This document shows, in pieces, positions 25,958-35,678 of a DNA stretch of 64,000 bases. The DNA comes from Acetatifactor muris. GTDB lineage: Bacteria; Bacillota; Clostridia; Lachnospirales; Lachnospiraceae. The translations under genes were made by a program, and so were the position numbers. How positions within the stretch are numbered: the stretch's first letter is position 1; each line of letters begins with the position of its first letter. The stretch is taken from NCBI RefSeq assembly GCF_024623325.1, contig NZ_JANJZD010000018.1, forward strand, positions 1 through 64,000. Reading direction: 5' to 3'. The notes below the pieces were generated by a model. It ran no database searches. It was not told where the DNA came from and saw only the letters and a program-made list of their open reading frames with translations.

Positions 25958-26964
25958 CTGCTCATCCCTTCAATCGCATAGGCTACGGATTTGTAATTGT
26001 CATCCTTGATGATTTTGGCAAGTCCCATCACCACACTTGTAACGGGATTCTCGGATATATTCACCTTCAGCCCCGTACCTGCAGCCAGTCGTTCCGCCAG
26101 ATGGCTGATCTGGGAAGCGCCTCCCGTAAGGTAAATGCCGTGTCGGTAAATGTCGGCAGCAAGCTCCGGCGGCGTTCTCTCCAGAATCACTTTTACATTG
26201 TCGATTATGGAATTAAAATGTTCTTCCAGACATTCATCCACCAGCTTTGTGGGAATCTCTCTCTCTATGGGCAGCCCTGTCACGATGTCTCTCCCGTAGA
26301 CAATGGCGCCTTTCCCCTCTTCCTCCAGCTCCCTCAAGGAGATTTTCACGTTCTCGGAAGTCCTGCCGCCGATAATCAGACTGAATTCCTTCCTGACCGC
26401 AGCACGGATGGCCTCGTCAAATTTCAGCCCGCCGGTCTTAATCAGGCGGCTGAGCACGATACCGCCCAGAGACAATATGGAAATCTCCGTGGTCTCAAAG
26501 CCCACGTTGACTACCAGCACTCCCTGAGAATTTTTTACGTCTATGTCAAGTCCAAGCCCGTCTGCCACGGCTTTCTCCACCACCATGATTTTTTTCGCCT
26601 TCACATTGGCGTCCTTGATCAGATCATAAAAGGCTCTCTTTTCCACCTCGGTTACATCCGTTGGAACCGCAATGTAAAAATCAGCCGGTTTATTGACGCC
26701 CTTCTGCAAATCCGTGACGAAATAACGTACCAGCGTCTCCATATTTTTGATGTCCGCAATCACACCGTTGGACAGCGGATAAGAAATATGAATATTGCCG
26801 GGAGCTTTCTCATACATTTCAAATGCAGAGTTTCCGTAAGCAAATAAAACTTTCTTATTCTCAATGGCAATCATGTTTTTTTCCACTATCACATGATCGT
26901 CACTTCTGCTGTAAATTTTAATATTATTTGTACCCAGATCAATACCAAATGCGTTGTTGGCCAA
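25954..26964 (-). CDS. mreB: Rod shape-determining protein MreB/Mbl
   Basis: A bacterial actin that guides sidewall synthesis. The 336 residues show the actin-fold phosphate loops GIDLGTNNIKIY (8-19) and the second phosphate motif VVNVGFETTEISIL (about 170-183), the adenosine motif LTGGASQISHLAERL (about 285-299). The start is TTG at 26964 with AAAGGGG eight bases upstream. First of mreB-mreC-mreD-PBP2-minCDE-rodA-mgsA. Confidence 0.93.
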   Translation of the reverse strand: MANNAFGIDLGTNNIKIYSRSDDHVIVEKNMIAIENKKVLFAYGNSAFEMYEKAPGNIHISYPLSNGVIADIKNMETLVRYFVTDLQKGVNKPADFYIAVPTDVTEVEKRAFYDLIKDANVKAKKIMVVEKAVADGLGLDIDVKNSQGVLVVNVGFETTEISILSLGGIVLSRLIKTGGLKFDEAIRAAVRKEFSLIIGGRTSENVKISLRELEEEGKGAIVYGRDIVTGLPIEREIPTKLVDECLEEHFNSIIDNVKVILERTPPELAADIYRHGIYLTGGASQISHLAERLAAGTGLKVNISENPVTSVVMGLAKIIKDDNYKSVAYAIEGMSR

Positions 26965-27033
26965 AACGACAACCCCTTTCTCATTGTATTTTTACGTAAC
27001 AGTTCAGATACTCCTGTGGAAACTGTCACACTT

Positions 27034-27786
27034 TTACAGTAATCCCGCTTCCTTAAAGCTGACATATCTGTTGTCACCGATGACGATATGATCAAGCAGC
27101 GGTATACCCATGCTGTCACCCGCTTCCTTCACATTACAGGTAATCTCCCTGTCTGCGCTGCTGGGCGTTGGGTCCCCGCTGGGATGATTGTGCACCAGCA
27201 GAATATTCACTGCCCTGCATTCCAGCGCCGCCAGGAAAATCTCTCTGGGAGAGATAAGCGACATATTGACGCTGCCCTCCGACAGCTTCCTCTCACAGAT
27301 CATCTGTCCTTTTGCGTCCAGGCAGACCAGCACCACACATTCGGTATCCCGATGCCGCAGCATTTCCATAAAATAGGCGGCCACCTGGCCGGAGCTCGAA
27401 AAGCTCAGTCCCTCTCTCGCCCTTGCCATGCTCATCCGCATGGAAAGTTCTGCCAGACATTTCAGCTTCACCGCCTTTACTTCCCCGATTCCGCTGATGC
27501 CCTGGAGCTGATTCACTGTCACATCGTATAACCCCAGCAGTCCCTCCTTCGGGTATCTTGCCAGCTGCAGTACTTCCTCTGCCAGCTGCAAAGCACTCTT
27601 GTTCTTCGTGCCGGTCCGGATAATGATCGCCAGCAGTTCCGCTTCCGTAAGATTTTCTGCCCCAAATCGCAGGAACCTTTCATAGGGGAGTTCCCGTATT
27701 GATTTCAGTCCGCTTTCCTTTTCCGACCTGTTAGCTGTTTTCGGTTCCTTTTCTCCCTTGGTCCTTTCCGTTTTTACGTTGTCCAT
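27034..27786 (-). CDS. radC: RadC/JAB-domain protein
   Basis: A conserved bacterial JAB/MPN metalloprotease-like protein; despite the name no repair function is proven. Helix-hairpin-helix region at about residues 30-105 (IRTGTKNKSALQLAEEVL, GISGIGEVKA) and the JAMM motif HNHPSGDPTPSSAD near residue 200 with upstream Glu. 250 residues. AAAGGAG before the ATG. Placement upstream of mreB is the usual Firmicute arrangement. Confidence 0.94.
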   Translation of the reverse strand: MDNVKTERTKGEKEPKTANRSEKESGLKSIRELPYERFLRFGAENLTEAELLAIIIRTGTKNKSALQLAEEVLQLARYPKEGLLGLYDVTVNQLQGISGIGEVKAVKLKCLAELSMRMSMARAREGLSFSSSGQVAAYFMEMLRHRDTECVVLVCLDAKGQMICERKLSEGSVNMSLISPREIFLAALECRAVNILLVHNHPSGDPTPSSADREITCNVKEAGDSMGIPLLDHIVIGDNRYVSFKEAGLL

Positions 27787-27829
27787 GCGTCTCCTTTACC
27801 TTCTCCGACGCGTCAGGACTGCCCGAAAC

Positions 27830-28069
27830 CTATCTGATAAACCGGTATATCACCAGCGCAATCACCACACCGATGACACTGGCTATAGTGATCTGAATTG
27901 TCAGGCCAAAGGTCAGTATGAAAAAGCCAAGATCAAGTACTACCGGCTGACTCAGCCCAAAGGCCTGTCCATAATTTAAAAAAGTTCCTTCAAAATAAGT
28001 GCCAATAAACCTGCCGATAACAAATCCCACCAGTACCAGCATCAGCAGTACCCAGTTAACCTTCTTCAA
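27830..28069 (-). CDS. DUF4321 family small membrane protein
   Basis: A 79-residue protein with two hydrophobic helices (about 6-24 and 45-76) flanking a short polar loop with FGLSQPVVLDLG. This matches the DUF4321 family found beside radC/mreB in clostridia. Function unknown. The start is TTG at 28067-28069 with AAGGAAG about 12 bases upstream, so the start is less secure than the family call. Confidence 0.75.
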   Translation of the reverse strand: MKKVNWVLLMLVLVGFVIGRFIGTYFEGTFLNYGQAFGLSQPVVLDLGFFILTFGLTIQITIASVIGVVIALVIYRFIR

Positions 28070-28188
28070 TCTGCTCTCTTCCTTCTCTTATCCTGTGTTC
28101 TTTAAACATTCGCTTTTATATAGTACCACAAAATTCCAGACCTGTACACAAAAATCATAGATTTTATTTTGCGCTTTTTCTACAAAAA

Positions 28189-29565
28189 TTAACGCTTCAG
28201 AAGACTTCTGTCCACCAGTCCCCGGTTTACCAGGGTCTGCAGAGACTTCAGAATGCCGAATCTGGCATGAGGCCAGGTAAGTCCTCCCTGAAAGTAAACC
28301 GCATAGGGAGGTTTAATCGGCGCGTCGGCTGAAAGCTCAATGGAAGAACCTGATACGAACGCCCCTGCCGCCATTATGACCTGAGAATCATAGCCCGGCA
28401 TGTCCCAGGCTTCCGGCGTTACATGAGAGTCCACGGGAGCCGCAGCCTGAATCCCCTGACAGAAGGCGATCACCGACTCAGGGGAACCGAAAGTAACAGC
28501 CTGAATGATGTCATGTCGGCTCTCACTGCCATTCGGAACCACGTCATATCCCAGACGTTCATACAGCCTTGCCGCAAATATGGCGCCTTTCAGCGCAGAT
28601 GCCGTCACCGTGGGCGCCAGAAACAATCCCTGGTAAAAGGACCTGAGGATATCCAGAGACGCCCCCACTTCTTTTCCCAGACCAGGTGAAGTCAGGCGGT
28701 AAGCCGCATTCTCCACGCACTGCCTTTTTCCGGCAATATAACCGCCCACCGGTGCCAGGCCGCCTCCGGGATTTTTGATGAGAGACCCCACGACCATATC
28801 CGCTCCCACCTCTCCCGGCTCCGCATTCTCCACAAATTCTCCGTAACAATTATCCACCATACAGATTATATCCGGTCGAATTCTTTTGATAAAGGAAATC
28901 AGTTCTCCAATCTGTCTCACAGAGAGTGTAGGCCTTGTCTGATAGCCTTTGGAACGCTGAATGGTCACCAGTCGGGTCCGTTCCGTTATGGCCTTTTCGA
29001 TATCTTCATAATCAAAGCCTCCGTCGGGAAGCAGATCTACCTGCCTGTAGGTAATACCGTATTCTGCCAGAGAGCCCTTTGACGGCCGTATGCCGATGAC
29101 CTCCTCCAGCGTGTCATAAGGCTTGCCCACAGGGGAGAGCAGTTCGTCACCGGGGCGCAGATTACTCATCAGAGCCAATGCCAGAGCATGCGTCCCGCAG
29201 GTGATCTGCGGCCGAACCAGCGCGTCTTCCGTGCGAAATACTTTCGCATAGACCGCTTCCAGCGTTTCTCTGCCCAGATCATTATACCCATAGCCGCTGG
29301 TTCCCAGCAGGCAGGCTTCGCTGACCTGACATTCCTGCATGGCTTTCAGTACCTTCAGCTGATTATAGTCCGCAGTCTCATCCACAGCCCGAAATCTCTC
29401 TTCCAGCTCCTCCAGAACGCTTTTCCCGTATGCATATACCTCTGTGTCAATTCCCATGCTTTCGTACATTTTTTCAATATCGTTCATCTTCACATCTACT
29501 TTCCGCAGCCCTCTCTGTCCTGCTTTCTCACTTCTTCGCTGCCTGTGCCCTGTCATTTCCGTCAT
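28189..29565 (-). CDS. Methionine gamma-lyase family PLP enzyme (YnbB-like, 'aluminium resistance')
   Basis: A fold-type I PLP-dependent enzyme of the Cys/Met-metabolism superfamily; the family is annotated as aluminium-resistance or methionine gamma-lyase-like, but its reaction is not established. The PLP lysine lies in SLIKNPGGGLAP (about residue 262), the aspartate in MVDNCYGEF, and the cofactor phosphate region at ITCGTHALALAL. The ATG at 29565 overlaps the miaA stop (ATGA); the conserved family N-terminus begins only near 29487, so the first 26 residues may be untranslated. The miaA-ynbB order is standard in Firmicutes. Confidence 0.87.
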   Translation of the reverse strand: MTEMTGHRQRRSEKAGQRGLRKVDVKMNDIEKMYESMGIDTEVYAYGKSVLEELEERFRAVDETADYNQLKVLKAMQECQVSEACLLGTSGYGYNDLGRETLEAVYAKVFRTEDALVRPQITCGTHALALALMSNLRPGDELLSPVGKPYDTLEEVIGIRPSKGSLAEYGITYRQVDLLPDGGFDYEDIEKAITERTRLVTIQRSKGYQTRPTLSVRQIGELISFIKRIRPDIICMVDNCYGEFVENAEPGEVGADMVVGSLIKNPGGGLAPVGGYIAGKRQCVENAAYRLTSPGLGKEVGASLDILRSFYQGLFLAPTVTASALKGAIFAARLYERLGYDVVPNGSESRHDIIQAVTFGSPESVIAFCQGIQAAAPVDSHVTPEAWDMPGYDSQVIMAAGAFVSGSSIELSADAPIKPPYAVYFQGGLTWPHARFGILKSLQTLVNRGLVDRSLLKR

Positions 29566-30551
29566 AAACGGTGACTTTCCCCTTCGGGTCCGATGATTCC
29601 TTTCCGCCCCATCATTTCCAGCATATACAGCAATATCGCCTCGTTATTATATTCAAATTCATTTTTCTGAATCCAGATGACATCCTTCTCCCTCCGGAAC
29701 CAGGTAAGCTGCCTTTTCGCAAAATGGCGGGTATCCCGCTTGATCAGATTCACAGCCTCTTCCAGCGTGATCTCCCCCTCCAGACAGGCCAGAATTTCCT
29801 TGTAACCCAGCCCCTGCATGGAAATCATTCCACGGTGACATCCCAAGTCCCTGAGTGCTGCCACTTCCTTCACAAGTCCTCTCTCAAGCATTCCGTCAAC
29901 CCGCTGTTCAATCCGCTCATAAAGCTTCTCCCGTATATCGTTCAGCACAAAGTAGCAGGAGTTGAATGCGGAAGATTTCTCCTGTTCTCTCTCATTATGG
30001 CAGGATATGGGTTCTCCCGTCAAATAAAAATATTCTAAAGCCCGAATCACACGTTTGCAGTTGTTCGGATGTATCTTTTCCGCAGATACCGGGTCTGCTT
30101 CCTTCAGCCTGTCATAGAGGCAGCCCGCCCCCTTTTCCGCGGCAAGCTTCTCCAGCCATGTCCGTATCTTCGTATTCTCCGCATTTTCCGTAAAGTCAAT
30201 ATCCCGAAGCAGCGCCTGCACATAGAAACCGGTACCGCCCACTACTATGGGAATATGTCCTCTCTCATAGATTCCCGAAAGGCATTCTCCGCATTTTTCC
30301 TTAAATACAGCTACGCTGAAGTCCTCTCCGGGATCCAGAATGTCAATCATATGATGGGGAATTCCCTGCATTTCTTCCCGGGTAATTTTCGCGGAGCCGA
30401 TGTCCATTCCCCGATAGACCTGCATGGAATCCGCGGAAATGATTTCTCCGTCCGCGGCTTTTGCCAGCGCTATGGACAGCTTTGTCTTTCCCACGGCAGT
30501 GGGACCGGAAATCACCACCAGCGGTTGATTTTTTCTCACAAAATTATTCAT
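29562..30551 (-). CDS. miaA: tRNA dimethylallyltransferase
   Basis: Transfers a dimethylallyl group to N6 of A37 in tRNAs reading UNN codons. P-loop GPTAVGKTKL near residues 12-21, the DSMQVYRGMDIG motif, and the GGTGFYVQALL segment are present. About 329 residues. The start at 30551 is favoured by homology; an in-frame ATG at 30584 would prepend a Thr-Gly repeat encoded by four copies of GGAACA. Those repeats lie exactly where the ribosome-binding site should be. The mutL stop is about 56 bases upstream. Confidence 0.94.
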   Translation of the reverse strand: MNNFVRKNQPLVVISGPTAVGKTKLSIALAKAADGEIISADSMQVYRGMDIGSAKITREEMQGIPHHMIDILDPGEDFSVAVFKEKCGECLSGIYERGHIPIVVGGTGFYVQALLRDIDFTENAENTKIRTWLEKLAAEKGAGCLYDRLKEADPVSAEKIHPNNCKRVIRALEYFYLTGEPISCHNEREQEKSSAFNSCYFVLNDIREKLYERIEQRVDGMLERGLVKEVAALRDLGCHRGMISMQGLGYKEILACLEGEITLEEAVNLIKRDTRHFAKRQLTWFRREKDVIWIQKNEFEYNNEAILLYMLEMMGRKGIIGPEGESHRL

Positions 30552-30554
30552 ATC

Positions 30555-30578
30555 TGTTCCTGTTCCTGTTCCTGTTCC
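30555..30578 (-). repeat. Hexanucleotide tandem repeat in the miaA ribosome-binding region
   Basis: Four perfect copies of GGAACA (TGTTCC on the plus strand). The last copy ends three bases before the preferred miaA ATG, so AGGAACAG is the only SD-like sequence for that start. If translation begins at the ATG at 30584 the repeat encodes (Gly-Thr)n in frame. Confidence 0.9.
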
Positions 30579-30607
30579 AGTCATGGCAGTCAAAAGACAA
30601 GGGGATG

Positions 30608-32695
30608 TCAGGATACAATTCTCTTGAATTTCCTTTCCATCTCCGTCTTTGTCATGGTCACAATTGTGGGTCTGCCGTGAGGACAATGATACGGATTGTC
30701 CAGGGGGAGCAGCTCGTCGATCAGCGTTTCTGCCTCCGCCAGGCTCAGCCTGCGATTGCCCTTTACTGCCGCCTTGCAGGACATGGAGGCAATTTTCTCT
30801 TCTATCACCCGTATATTCCCGAAACCGTTTCCTTCCAGAAGCCCGTCCAGCACCTCCAGGAACATTTCCCGCGCATTGCAGCCGTACAAGTCCACCGGAA
30901 CGCTGCGCAGCGCATACTCACTGCCGCCGAACTCTTCCATTTCAAATCCAAGTGCAGAGAAAGTCTCCCTGTGTTCCTTCAGCACACTTTCTTCCTGCCC
31001 TGAGAGACTGACAATCACCGGCGGAAACAATCCCTGGGACAGAACGCTTTTCTCCCTGTACCGCTTCATCATTCTCTCATAATTGACCTTCTCATGGGCG
31101 GCGTGCTGGTCAATCATCAGCAGCTTATCCTCAAATTCCACCAGCCAGTAGGTCTCGAAAACCTGACCGACAATCCGGAATCTGCTTCGATTCTCCAGGG
31201 TGAGGATTTTCTCCTCAAATAAATTCATCTGAACCCCCTCTGTGACAGTATCGCTGCCGATTCCGGTATCATTGCTGCTTTCCGGTGTTTTTTCCGGCTC
31301 TTCCACATTCTGTCCGGTTACATTTCCCCTTTCGTCCGGGATCGGATTCCGCGCTTCAACCTTCGGCTCCATATCCTCCGGAATCTCCGTGGTCTCTATA
31401 AAGAAATCTTCTTCCATATTGCTTTCCACAGAATTTTCCGGGACATTTATCGCTTTTGGGCTTTCCGGAGACGGGACTGGGGTACTGACGGAATTCTCCG
31501 CCTTCACTCTGGCCCAGACAGGATTATGGGCAAAATCCTGTCTGACCGGATTCCGCGCGGTATATTTTTCTTCTTCCATTACACGATAGGCCTGACTTCG
31601 CCTCTGTTCAAAGGGCTCCGGCGCCGCAGCAGGCGAAGTCTCCCTTTCCGCCGCCAGTTCCGCCTTCCGTTCCCGTTCAGTGGACAGTGACGCTTCCGGT
31701 ATCATTTCCCTGCCGCGGAGTGTATCCCGCACGGTCTGCGTCAGAAAGCCACTGAATTCCATGGCATTGCTGAATCTCACATCCATTTTCGTGGGATGTA
31801 CGTTTACATCCACGCAGCCCGGTTCCATACGGATATGCAGCACGCAGAAGGGAAATTTATGCTGCATCAGATATTCCTTATACCCTTCCTCCACAGCTTT
31901 TGCCACCACATTGCTGCGGATAAATCTGCCGTTGATAAAGTATATCTCAAAATTGCGGTTAGAGCGAATCTGGACTGGTTTTCCCAGATATCCCTCCACC
32001 CGGATGCCTTCCCTTTCCGCGCTGACAGGAACAAGGGCATTTGCCGCGTCCCGCCCGTAAATCCGGTAAATCACTTCCCTTAAATCCCCGTTGCCCGAGG
32101 TATGGAATTTCATCTGATTTCCCAGAACCAGCTTAAAGGAAATATCCGGTCTGGACAGGGCCAGATGCTCCATCAGGTCCGCAATATAGCCGCCTTCTGT
32201 GGCTGGCTGCTTCAGAAATTTCCGCCGCACCGGCGTGTTGTAGAAAAGATTCCGCATCAGAAAAGTAGTGCCTTCCGGCGCCCCCACCTCATCAAACGCC
32301 ATCTCTTTTGCGCCCTCCAGCAGAATACGGCTGCCGGTAATGCTGTCTTTTGTCCTGGTGATGACTTCCACCTTCGCCACTGCGGCTATGCTTGACAGAG
32401 CTTCCCCGCGGAATCCCAGACTTGCCACCTGCATCAGATCATCCGCATCCTGGATTTTGCTGGTGGCATGGCGCAGAAATGCCGTGCGGAGCTGCTCTCT
32501 CTCCATGCCGTATCCGTTGTCTGTGACACGGATAAATTCGATTCCGCCGTCTTTTGCCTCCACAGTGACGGCTGTGGCGCCGGCGTCGATGGCATTTTCC
32601 ACCAGTTCCTTCACCACGCTGCCGGGACGCTCCACCACCTCTCCGGCGGCAATTTTGTCTATTGTCTCTGCATTCAGGACATGTATCTTGGCCAT
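30608..32695 (-). CDS. mutL: DNA mismatch repair protein MutL
   Basis: Coordinates strand removal after MutS recognises a mismatch. The N-terminal GHKL ATPase (1-330) shows VENAIDAGA, DNGYGM and GFRGEALSSI. A poorly conserved linker (about 335-500) precedes the C-terminal dimerisation domain, which carries the endonuclease motif DQHAAHEKVNYE (about 560-571), as expected in organisms without MutH. 695 residues. AAAGGA lies before the ATG; two bases separate it from mutS. Confidence 0.96.
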   Translation of the reverse strand: MAKIHVLNAETIDKIAAGEVVERPGSVVKELVENAIDAGATAVTVEAKDGGIEFIRVTDNGYGMEREQLRTAFLRHATSKIQDADDLMQVASLGFRGEALSSIAAVAKVEVITRTKDSITGSRILLEGAKEMAFDEVGAPEGTTFLMRNLFYNTPVRRKFLKQPATEGGYIADLMEHLALSRPDISFKLVLGNQMKFHTSGNGDLREVIYRIYGRDAANALVPVSAEREGIRVEGYLGKPVQIRSNRNFEIYFINGRFIRSNVVAKAVEEGYKEYLMQHKFPFCVLHIRMEPGCVDVNVHPTKMDVRFSNAMEFSGFLTQTVRDTLRGREMIPEASLSTERERKAELAAERETSPAAAPEPFEQRRSQAYRVMEEEKYTARNPVRQDFAHNPVWARVKAENSVSTPVPSPESPKAINVPENSVESNMEEDFFIETTEIPEDMEPKVEARNPIPDERGNVTGQNVEEPEKTPESSNDTGIGSDTVTEGVQMNLFEEKILTLENRSRFRIVGQVFETYWLVEFEDKLLMIDQHAAHEKVNYERMMKRYREKSVLSQGLFPPVIVSLSGQEESVLKEHRETFSALGFEMEEFGGSEYALRSVPVDLYGCNAREMFLEVLDGLLEGNGFGNIRVIEEKIASMSCKAAVKGNRRLSLAEAETLIDELLPLDNPYHCPHGRPTIVTMTKTEMERKFKRIVS

Positions 32696-32697
32696 TT

Positions 32698-35364
32698 TTA
32701 TCCTTTCCAGCGATTTTTCAGCTTATTCTGCAGCCTGTAGAGTACATTGAGCGCATCGATCGGCGCCAGGGTATTCACTTCAACATCCATCAGTTCCTGC
32801 AGCACATCTTCATCCTTCACCGTGTCAAACAGGGACATCTGTGACAATTCCATCTCGTCAACCGGCGGCTGCTTTTTCGCTTTTACATCCTTCACATCCA
32901 CGGTGATATTCTGTATCTTCTCAATAATGTCATTGTCCGTAAGCTGTTCCACAATTTCCTTCGCCCGGTCAATTACCATGTCGGGCACCCCTGCCAGCTT
33001 CGCCACCTGGATACCATAGCTCTTATCCGCCCCGCCCTTGATAATTTTTCTCAGGAAAACGATATCGTCTCCCCGCTCCTTTACTGCAATGCAGTAATTG
33101 TTCACATTATGCATCTTGCCCTCCAGCTCTGTCAGCTCATGGTAATGGGTGGCAAAAAGTGTCTTCGCTCCCAGAAGCTTTCGGTTGCTGATATGCTCAA
33201 TAACGGCCCACGCGATACTTAAACCGTCAAAGGTGGAAGTTCCTCTGCCGATTTCGTCCAGAATCAGAAGGCTGTCGGAGGTGGCATTCCGCAGAATATT
33301 AGCCACTTCGTTCATCTCCACCATAAAAGTGGACTGTCCGCTGGCCAGATCGTCGGAGGCGCCAACCCTGGTAAAAATCCGGTCCACAATACCGATATTG
33401 GCACTTTTTGCCGGTACAAAACACCCTGTCTGCGCCATCAGCACAATCAGGGCTGTCTGCCGCATATAGGTAGATTTCCCCGCCATATTGGGACCGGTAA
33501 TGATGCTGATACAGTGCTTGCTGTTGTCCAGGAAAGTGTCATTTGCTATAAACATGTCCCCTGCAATCATCTGCTCCACCACAGGATGTCTGCCGTCCCT
33601 GATGTCAATGATACCCTTTTCGTTCAGCTTCGGACGCACATAATGATTTCTTTCCGATATCAGCGACAGGGAGGCATATACGTCAAGCTTCGCCAACGCT
33701 TTCGCTGTGGCCTGGATGCGTTCCACCTCCATGCCGATGGAATCCCGGATTTTACAGAATAAGTCATATTCCAGCGCAGTCAGCTTATCTTCCGCATTTA
33801 ATATGGTATCTTCCAGCTCCTTCAGCCTGACTGTTGTATACCGCTCCGCGTTGGCCAGAGTCTGTTTCCTGATATAATCCTCCGGCACCTGATTTTTATA
33901 GGAATTGGTCACTTCAAAATAATAGCCGAACACCTTGTTATATTTGATTCGGAGGTTTTTAATCCCCGTCCGTTCTCTGTCCTGTTCTTCCAGCTCCGCA
34001 AGCCACTGCTTCCCGTCCCGCTTTGCGCTGCGCAGCATGTCAATGGTCTCGTCAAAACCGTCCTTTATCATCCCGCCTTCCCGGATGGAGACGGGCGGAT
34101 CCTCCTCGATGGCATTCTGAATCAGCTGATAAATGTCCTGAAGGTCATCCAGATGATTCTCAATTCCGCTCAGTTCCTGCCCCGAAAAACTTTTCAAAAC
34201 GGTTTTGATGGCAGGAAGCATTTCCAGAGAATTGCGGAAGGATATACAGTCTCTGGGATTGGCTGTCTTGTAGGTCACCTTGCTCAGCAGTCTCTCCAAA
34301 TCATAGATCGGATTCAGGTACTCTCTGATTTCATCTCTGGATACGCTGTCTCCGCTCAGCTCTTCCACTGCGTCCAGGCGCTGCTCCATCTCCTCCTTAT
34401 CCACCAGAGGCTGTTCCAGCATACTCCGAAGAAGTCTCCCGCCCATGGCCGTTTTGGTCTTATCCAGGACCCAGAGCAGAGAGCCTGTCTTGTGCTTCTC
34501 CCGAAGGGTCTCCGTCAGTTCCAGATTCCGTCTGGTAGAACTGTCAAGCAGCATATATTTGCTGGTCAGATAGGGATTGATATGGATAAAATGTGCCAGG
34601 TCTGTCTTCTGGGTGTCATACAGGTACTGCAGCAAAGCTCCGGCCGCTGTCATTCCGACGGGAAAATCTTCAATCCCTATCCCCTTCAGCGTGTTTACCC
34701 GGAAATGACGAAGCAGAATCTTCCTGCAGCTATCATCATCAAAGACATGAGGTGCCAGCGCATTGACAGAAATGTGATACTTTTCCTTCAATTCCTCCAG
34801 ACGAAAACCGCAGACCAGAAAAGCTTCGTTGCAGATAATCTCCAGCGGTTCGTATTTCATCAGTTCATCGTTCAGCTTCTTCAGATCCTCCACTTCCGTC
34901 AGAAAATAATCACCTGTGGTGACATCTGCCACGGAAATGCCGATTTTCGTGACTGTATAGGCAATACACATCAGGAAATGATTCTTCGATTCCTCCTGGA
35001 TATTCAGATTCGTCCCCGGCGTCACAATCCGGACTACTTCCCGCTTTACCAGCCCCTTCGCCAGCTTCGGATCTTCTACCTGTTCACAGATAGCTACCTT
35101 ATATCCTTTATTGACCAGTCTGGTCAGATAGTTTTCCACCGCATGATAAGGAACGCCGCACATGGGCGCACGCTCCTCCAGACCACAGGCTTTTCCTGTC
35201 AGAGTCAGTTCCAGCTCCCTGGACACTATCTGTGCATCCTCAAAAAACATTTCATAAAAATCGCCCAGGCGATAAAAAAGAATACAGTCAGCATACTGTT
35301 TTTTGGTTTCCATATATTGCTGCATCATGGGTGTAAGGGATTCAACGGAAATCTGTTCCGGCAT
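32698..35364 (-). CDS. mutS: DNA mismatch repair protein MutS
   Basis: Mismatch-recognition ATPase, 888 residues. The N-terminal mismatch-binding domain has the ADCILFYRLGDFYEMF region containing the Phe-x-Glu-type wedge (FYEMF, about 37-41), a connector, the core/clamp, and the ABC-type ATPase with Walker A GPNMAGKST (about residue 625), DEIGRGTSTFDG and the helix-turn-helix. AGGAGTG precedes the ATG. First gene of the mutS-mutL-miaA-ynbB run. Confidence 0.97.
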   Translation of the reverse strand: MPEQISVESLTPMMQQYMETKKQYADCILFYRLGDFYEMFFEDAQIVSRELELTLTGKACGLEERAPMCGVPYHAVENYLTRLVNKGYKVAICEQVEDPKLAKGLVKREVVRIVTPGTNLNIQEESKNHFLMCIAYTVTKIGISVADVTTGDYFLTEVEDLKKLNDELMKYEPLEIICNEAFLVCGFRLEELKEKYHISVNALAPHVFDDDSCRKILLRHFRVNTLKGIGIEDFPVGMTAAGALLQYLYDTQKTDLAHFIHINPYLTSKYMLLDSSTRRNLELTETLREKHKTGSLLWVLDKTKTAMGGRLLRSMLEQPLVDKEEMEQRLDAVEELSGDSVSRDEIREYLNPIYDLERLLSKVTYKTANPRDCISFRNSLEMLPAIKTVLKSFSGQELSGIENHLDDLQDIYQLIQNAIEEDPPVSIREGGMIKDGFDETIDMLRSAKRDGKQWLAELEEQDRERTGIKNLRIKYNKVFGYYFEVTNSYKNQVPEDYIRKQTLANAERYTTVRLKELEDTILNAEDKLTALEYDLFCKIRDSIGMEVERIQATAKALAKLDVYASLSLISERNHYVRPKLNEKGIIDIRDGRHPVVEQMIAGDMFIANDTFLDNSKHCISIITGPNMAGKSTYMRQTALIVLMAQTGCFVPAKSANIGIVDRIFTRVGASDDLASGQSTFMVEMNEVANILRNATSDSLLILDEIGRGTSTFDGLSIAWAVIEHISNRKLLGAKTLFATHYHELTELEGKMHNVNNYCIAVKERGDDIVFLRKIIKGGADKSYGIQVAKLAGVPDMVIDRAKEIVEQLTDNDIIEKIQNITVDVKDVKAKKQPPVDEMELSQMSLFDTVKDEDVLQELMDVEVNTLAPIDALNVLYRLQNKLKNRWKG

Positions 35365-35435
35365 GGTTTCACTCCTGTTCTCAGACCTTTGTAAGTTCTT
35401 TGGCCTTCCTCTTCACAGTATAAATTTACGTACAT

Positions 35436-35468
35436 AAAAAGCGAATATACAGTGTCCTGTACATTCGC
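35436..35468 (-). terminator. Terminator upstream of mutS
   Basis: On the minus strand GCGAATGTACAG / CTGTATATTCGC form a 12-bp stem with one mismatch and a four-base loop, followed by five T. It lies about 70 bases before mutS and would insulate it from transcription arriving from the right, or act as an attenuator. Confidence 0.6.
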
Positions 35469-35585
35469 CCTTATTCTAACACAAAATATGGTAATTGTAA
35501 AATTTCTTTTTTAATCCTCAGGAATATCCATCTCCCTGTCCGGAAGTCACAGAAGCAACACAGAGATATAATGGCAGAAAGTCTA

Positions 35586-35614
35586 TTGATAAAATCACTG
35601 TGTCGTGATATGCT
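35586..35614 (+). promoter_or_regulatory. Promoter of the thioesterase gene
   Basis: TTGATA, 17 bases, TATGCT on the plus strand, about 65 bases before the start codon. Confidence 0.5.
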
Positions 35615-35678
35615 AAAACAGCTACAATTCAGACAGATTTCAACGGACAGACTTGCAGAAAGGCATGGTGATTTCATA

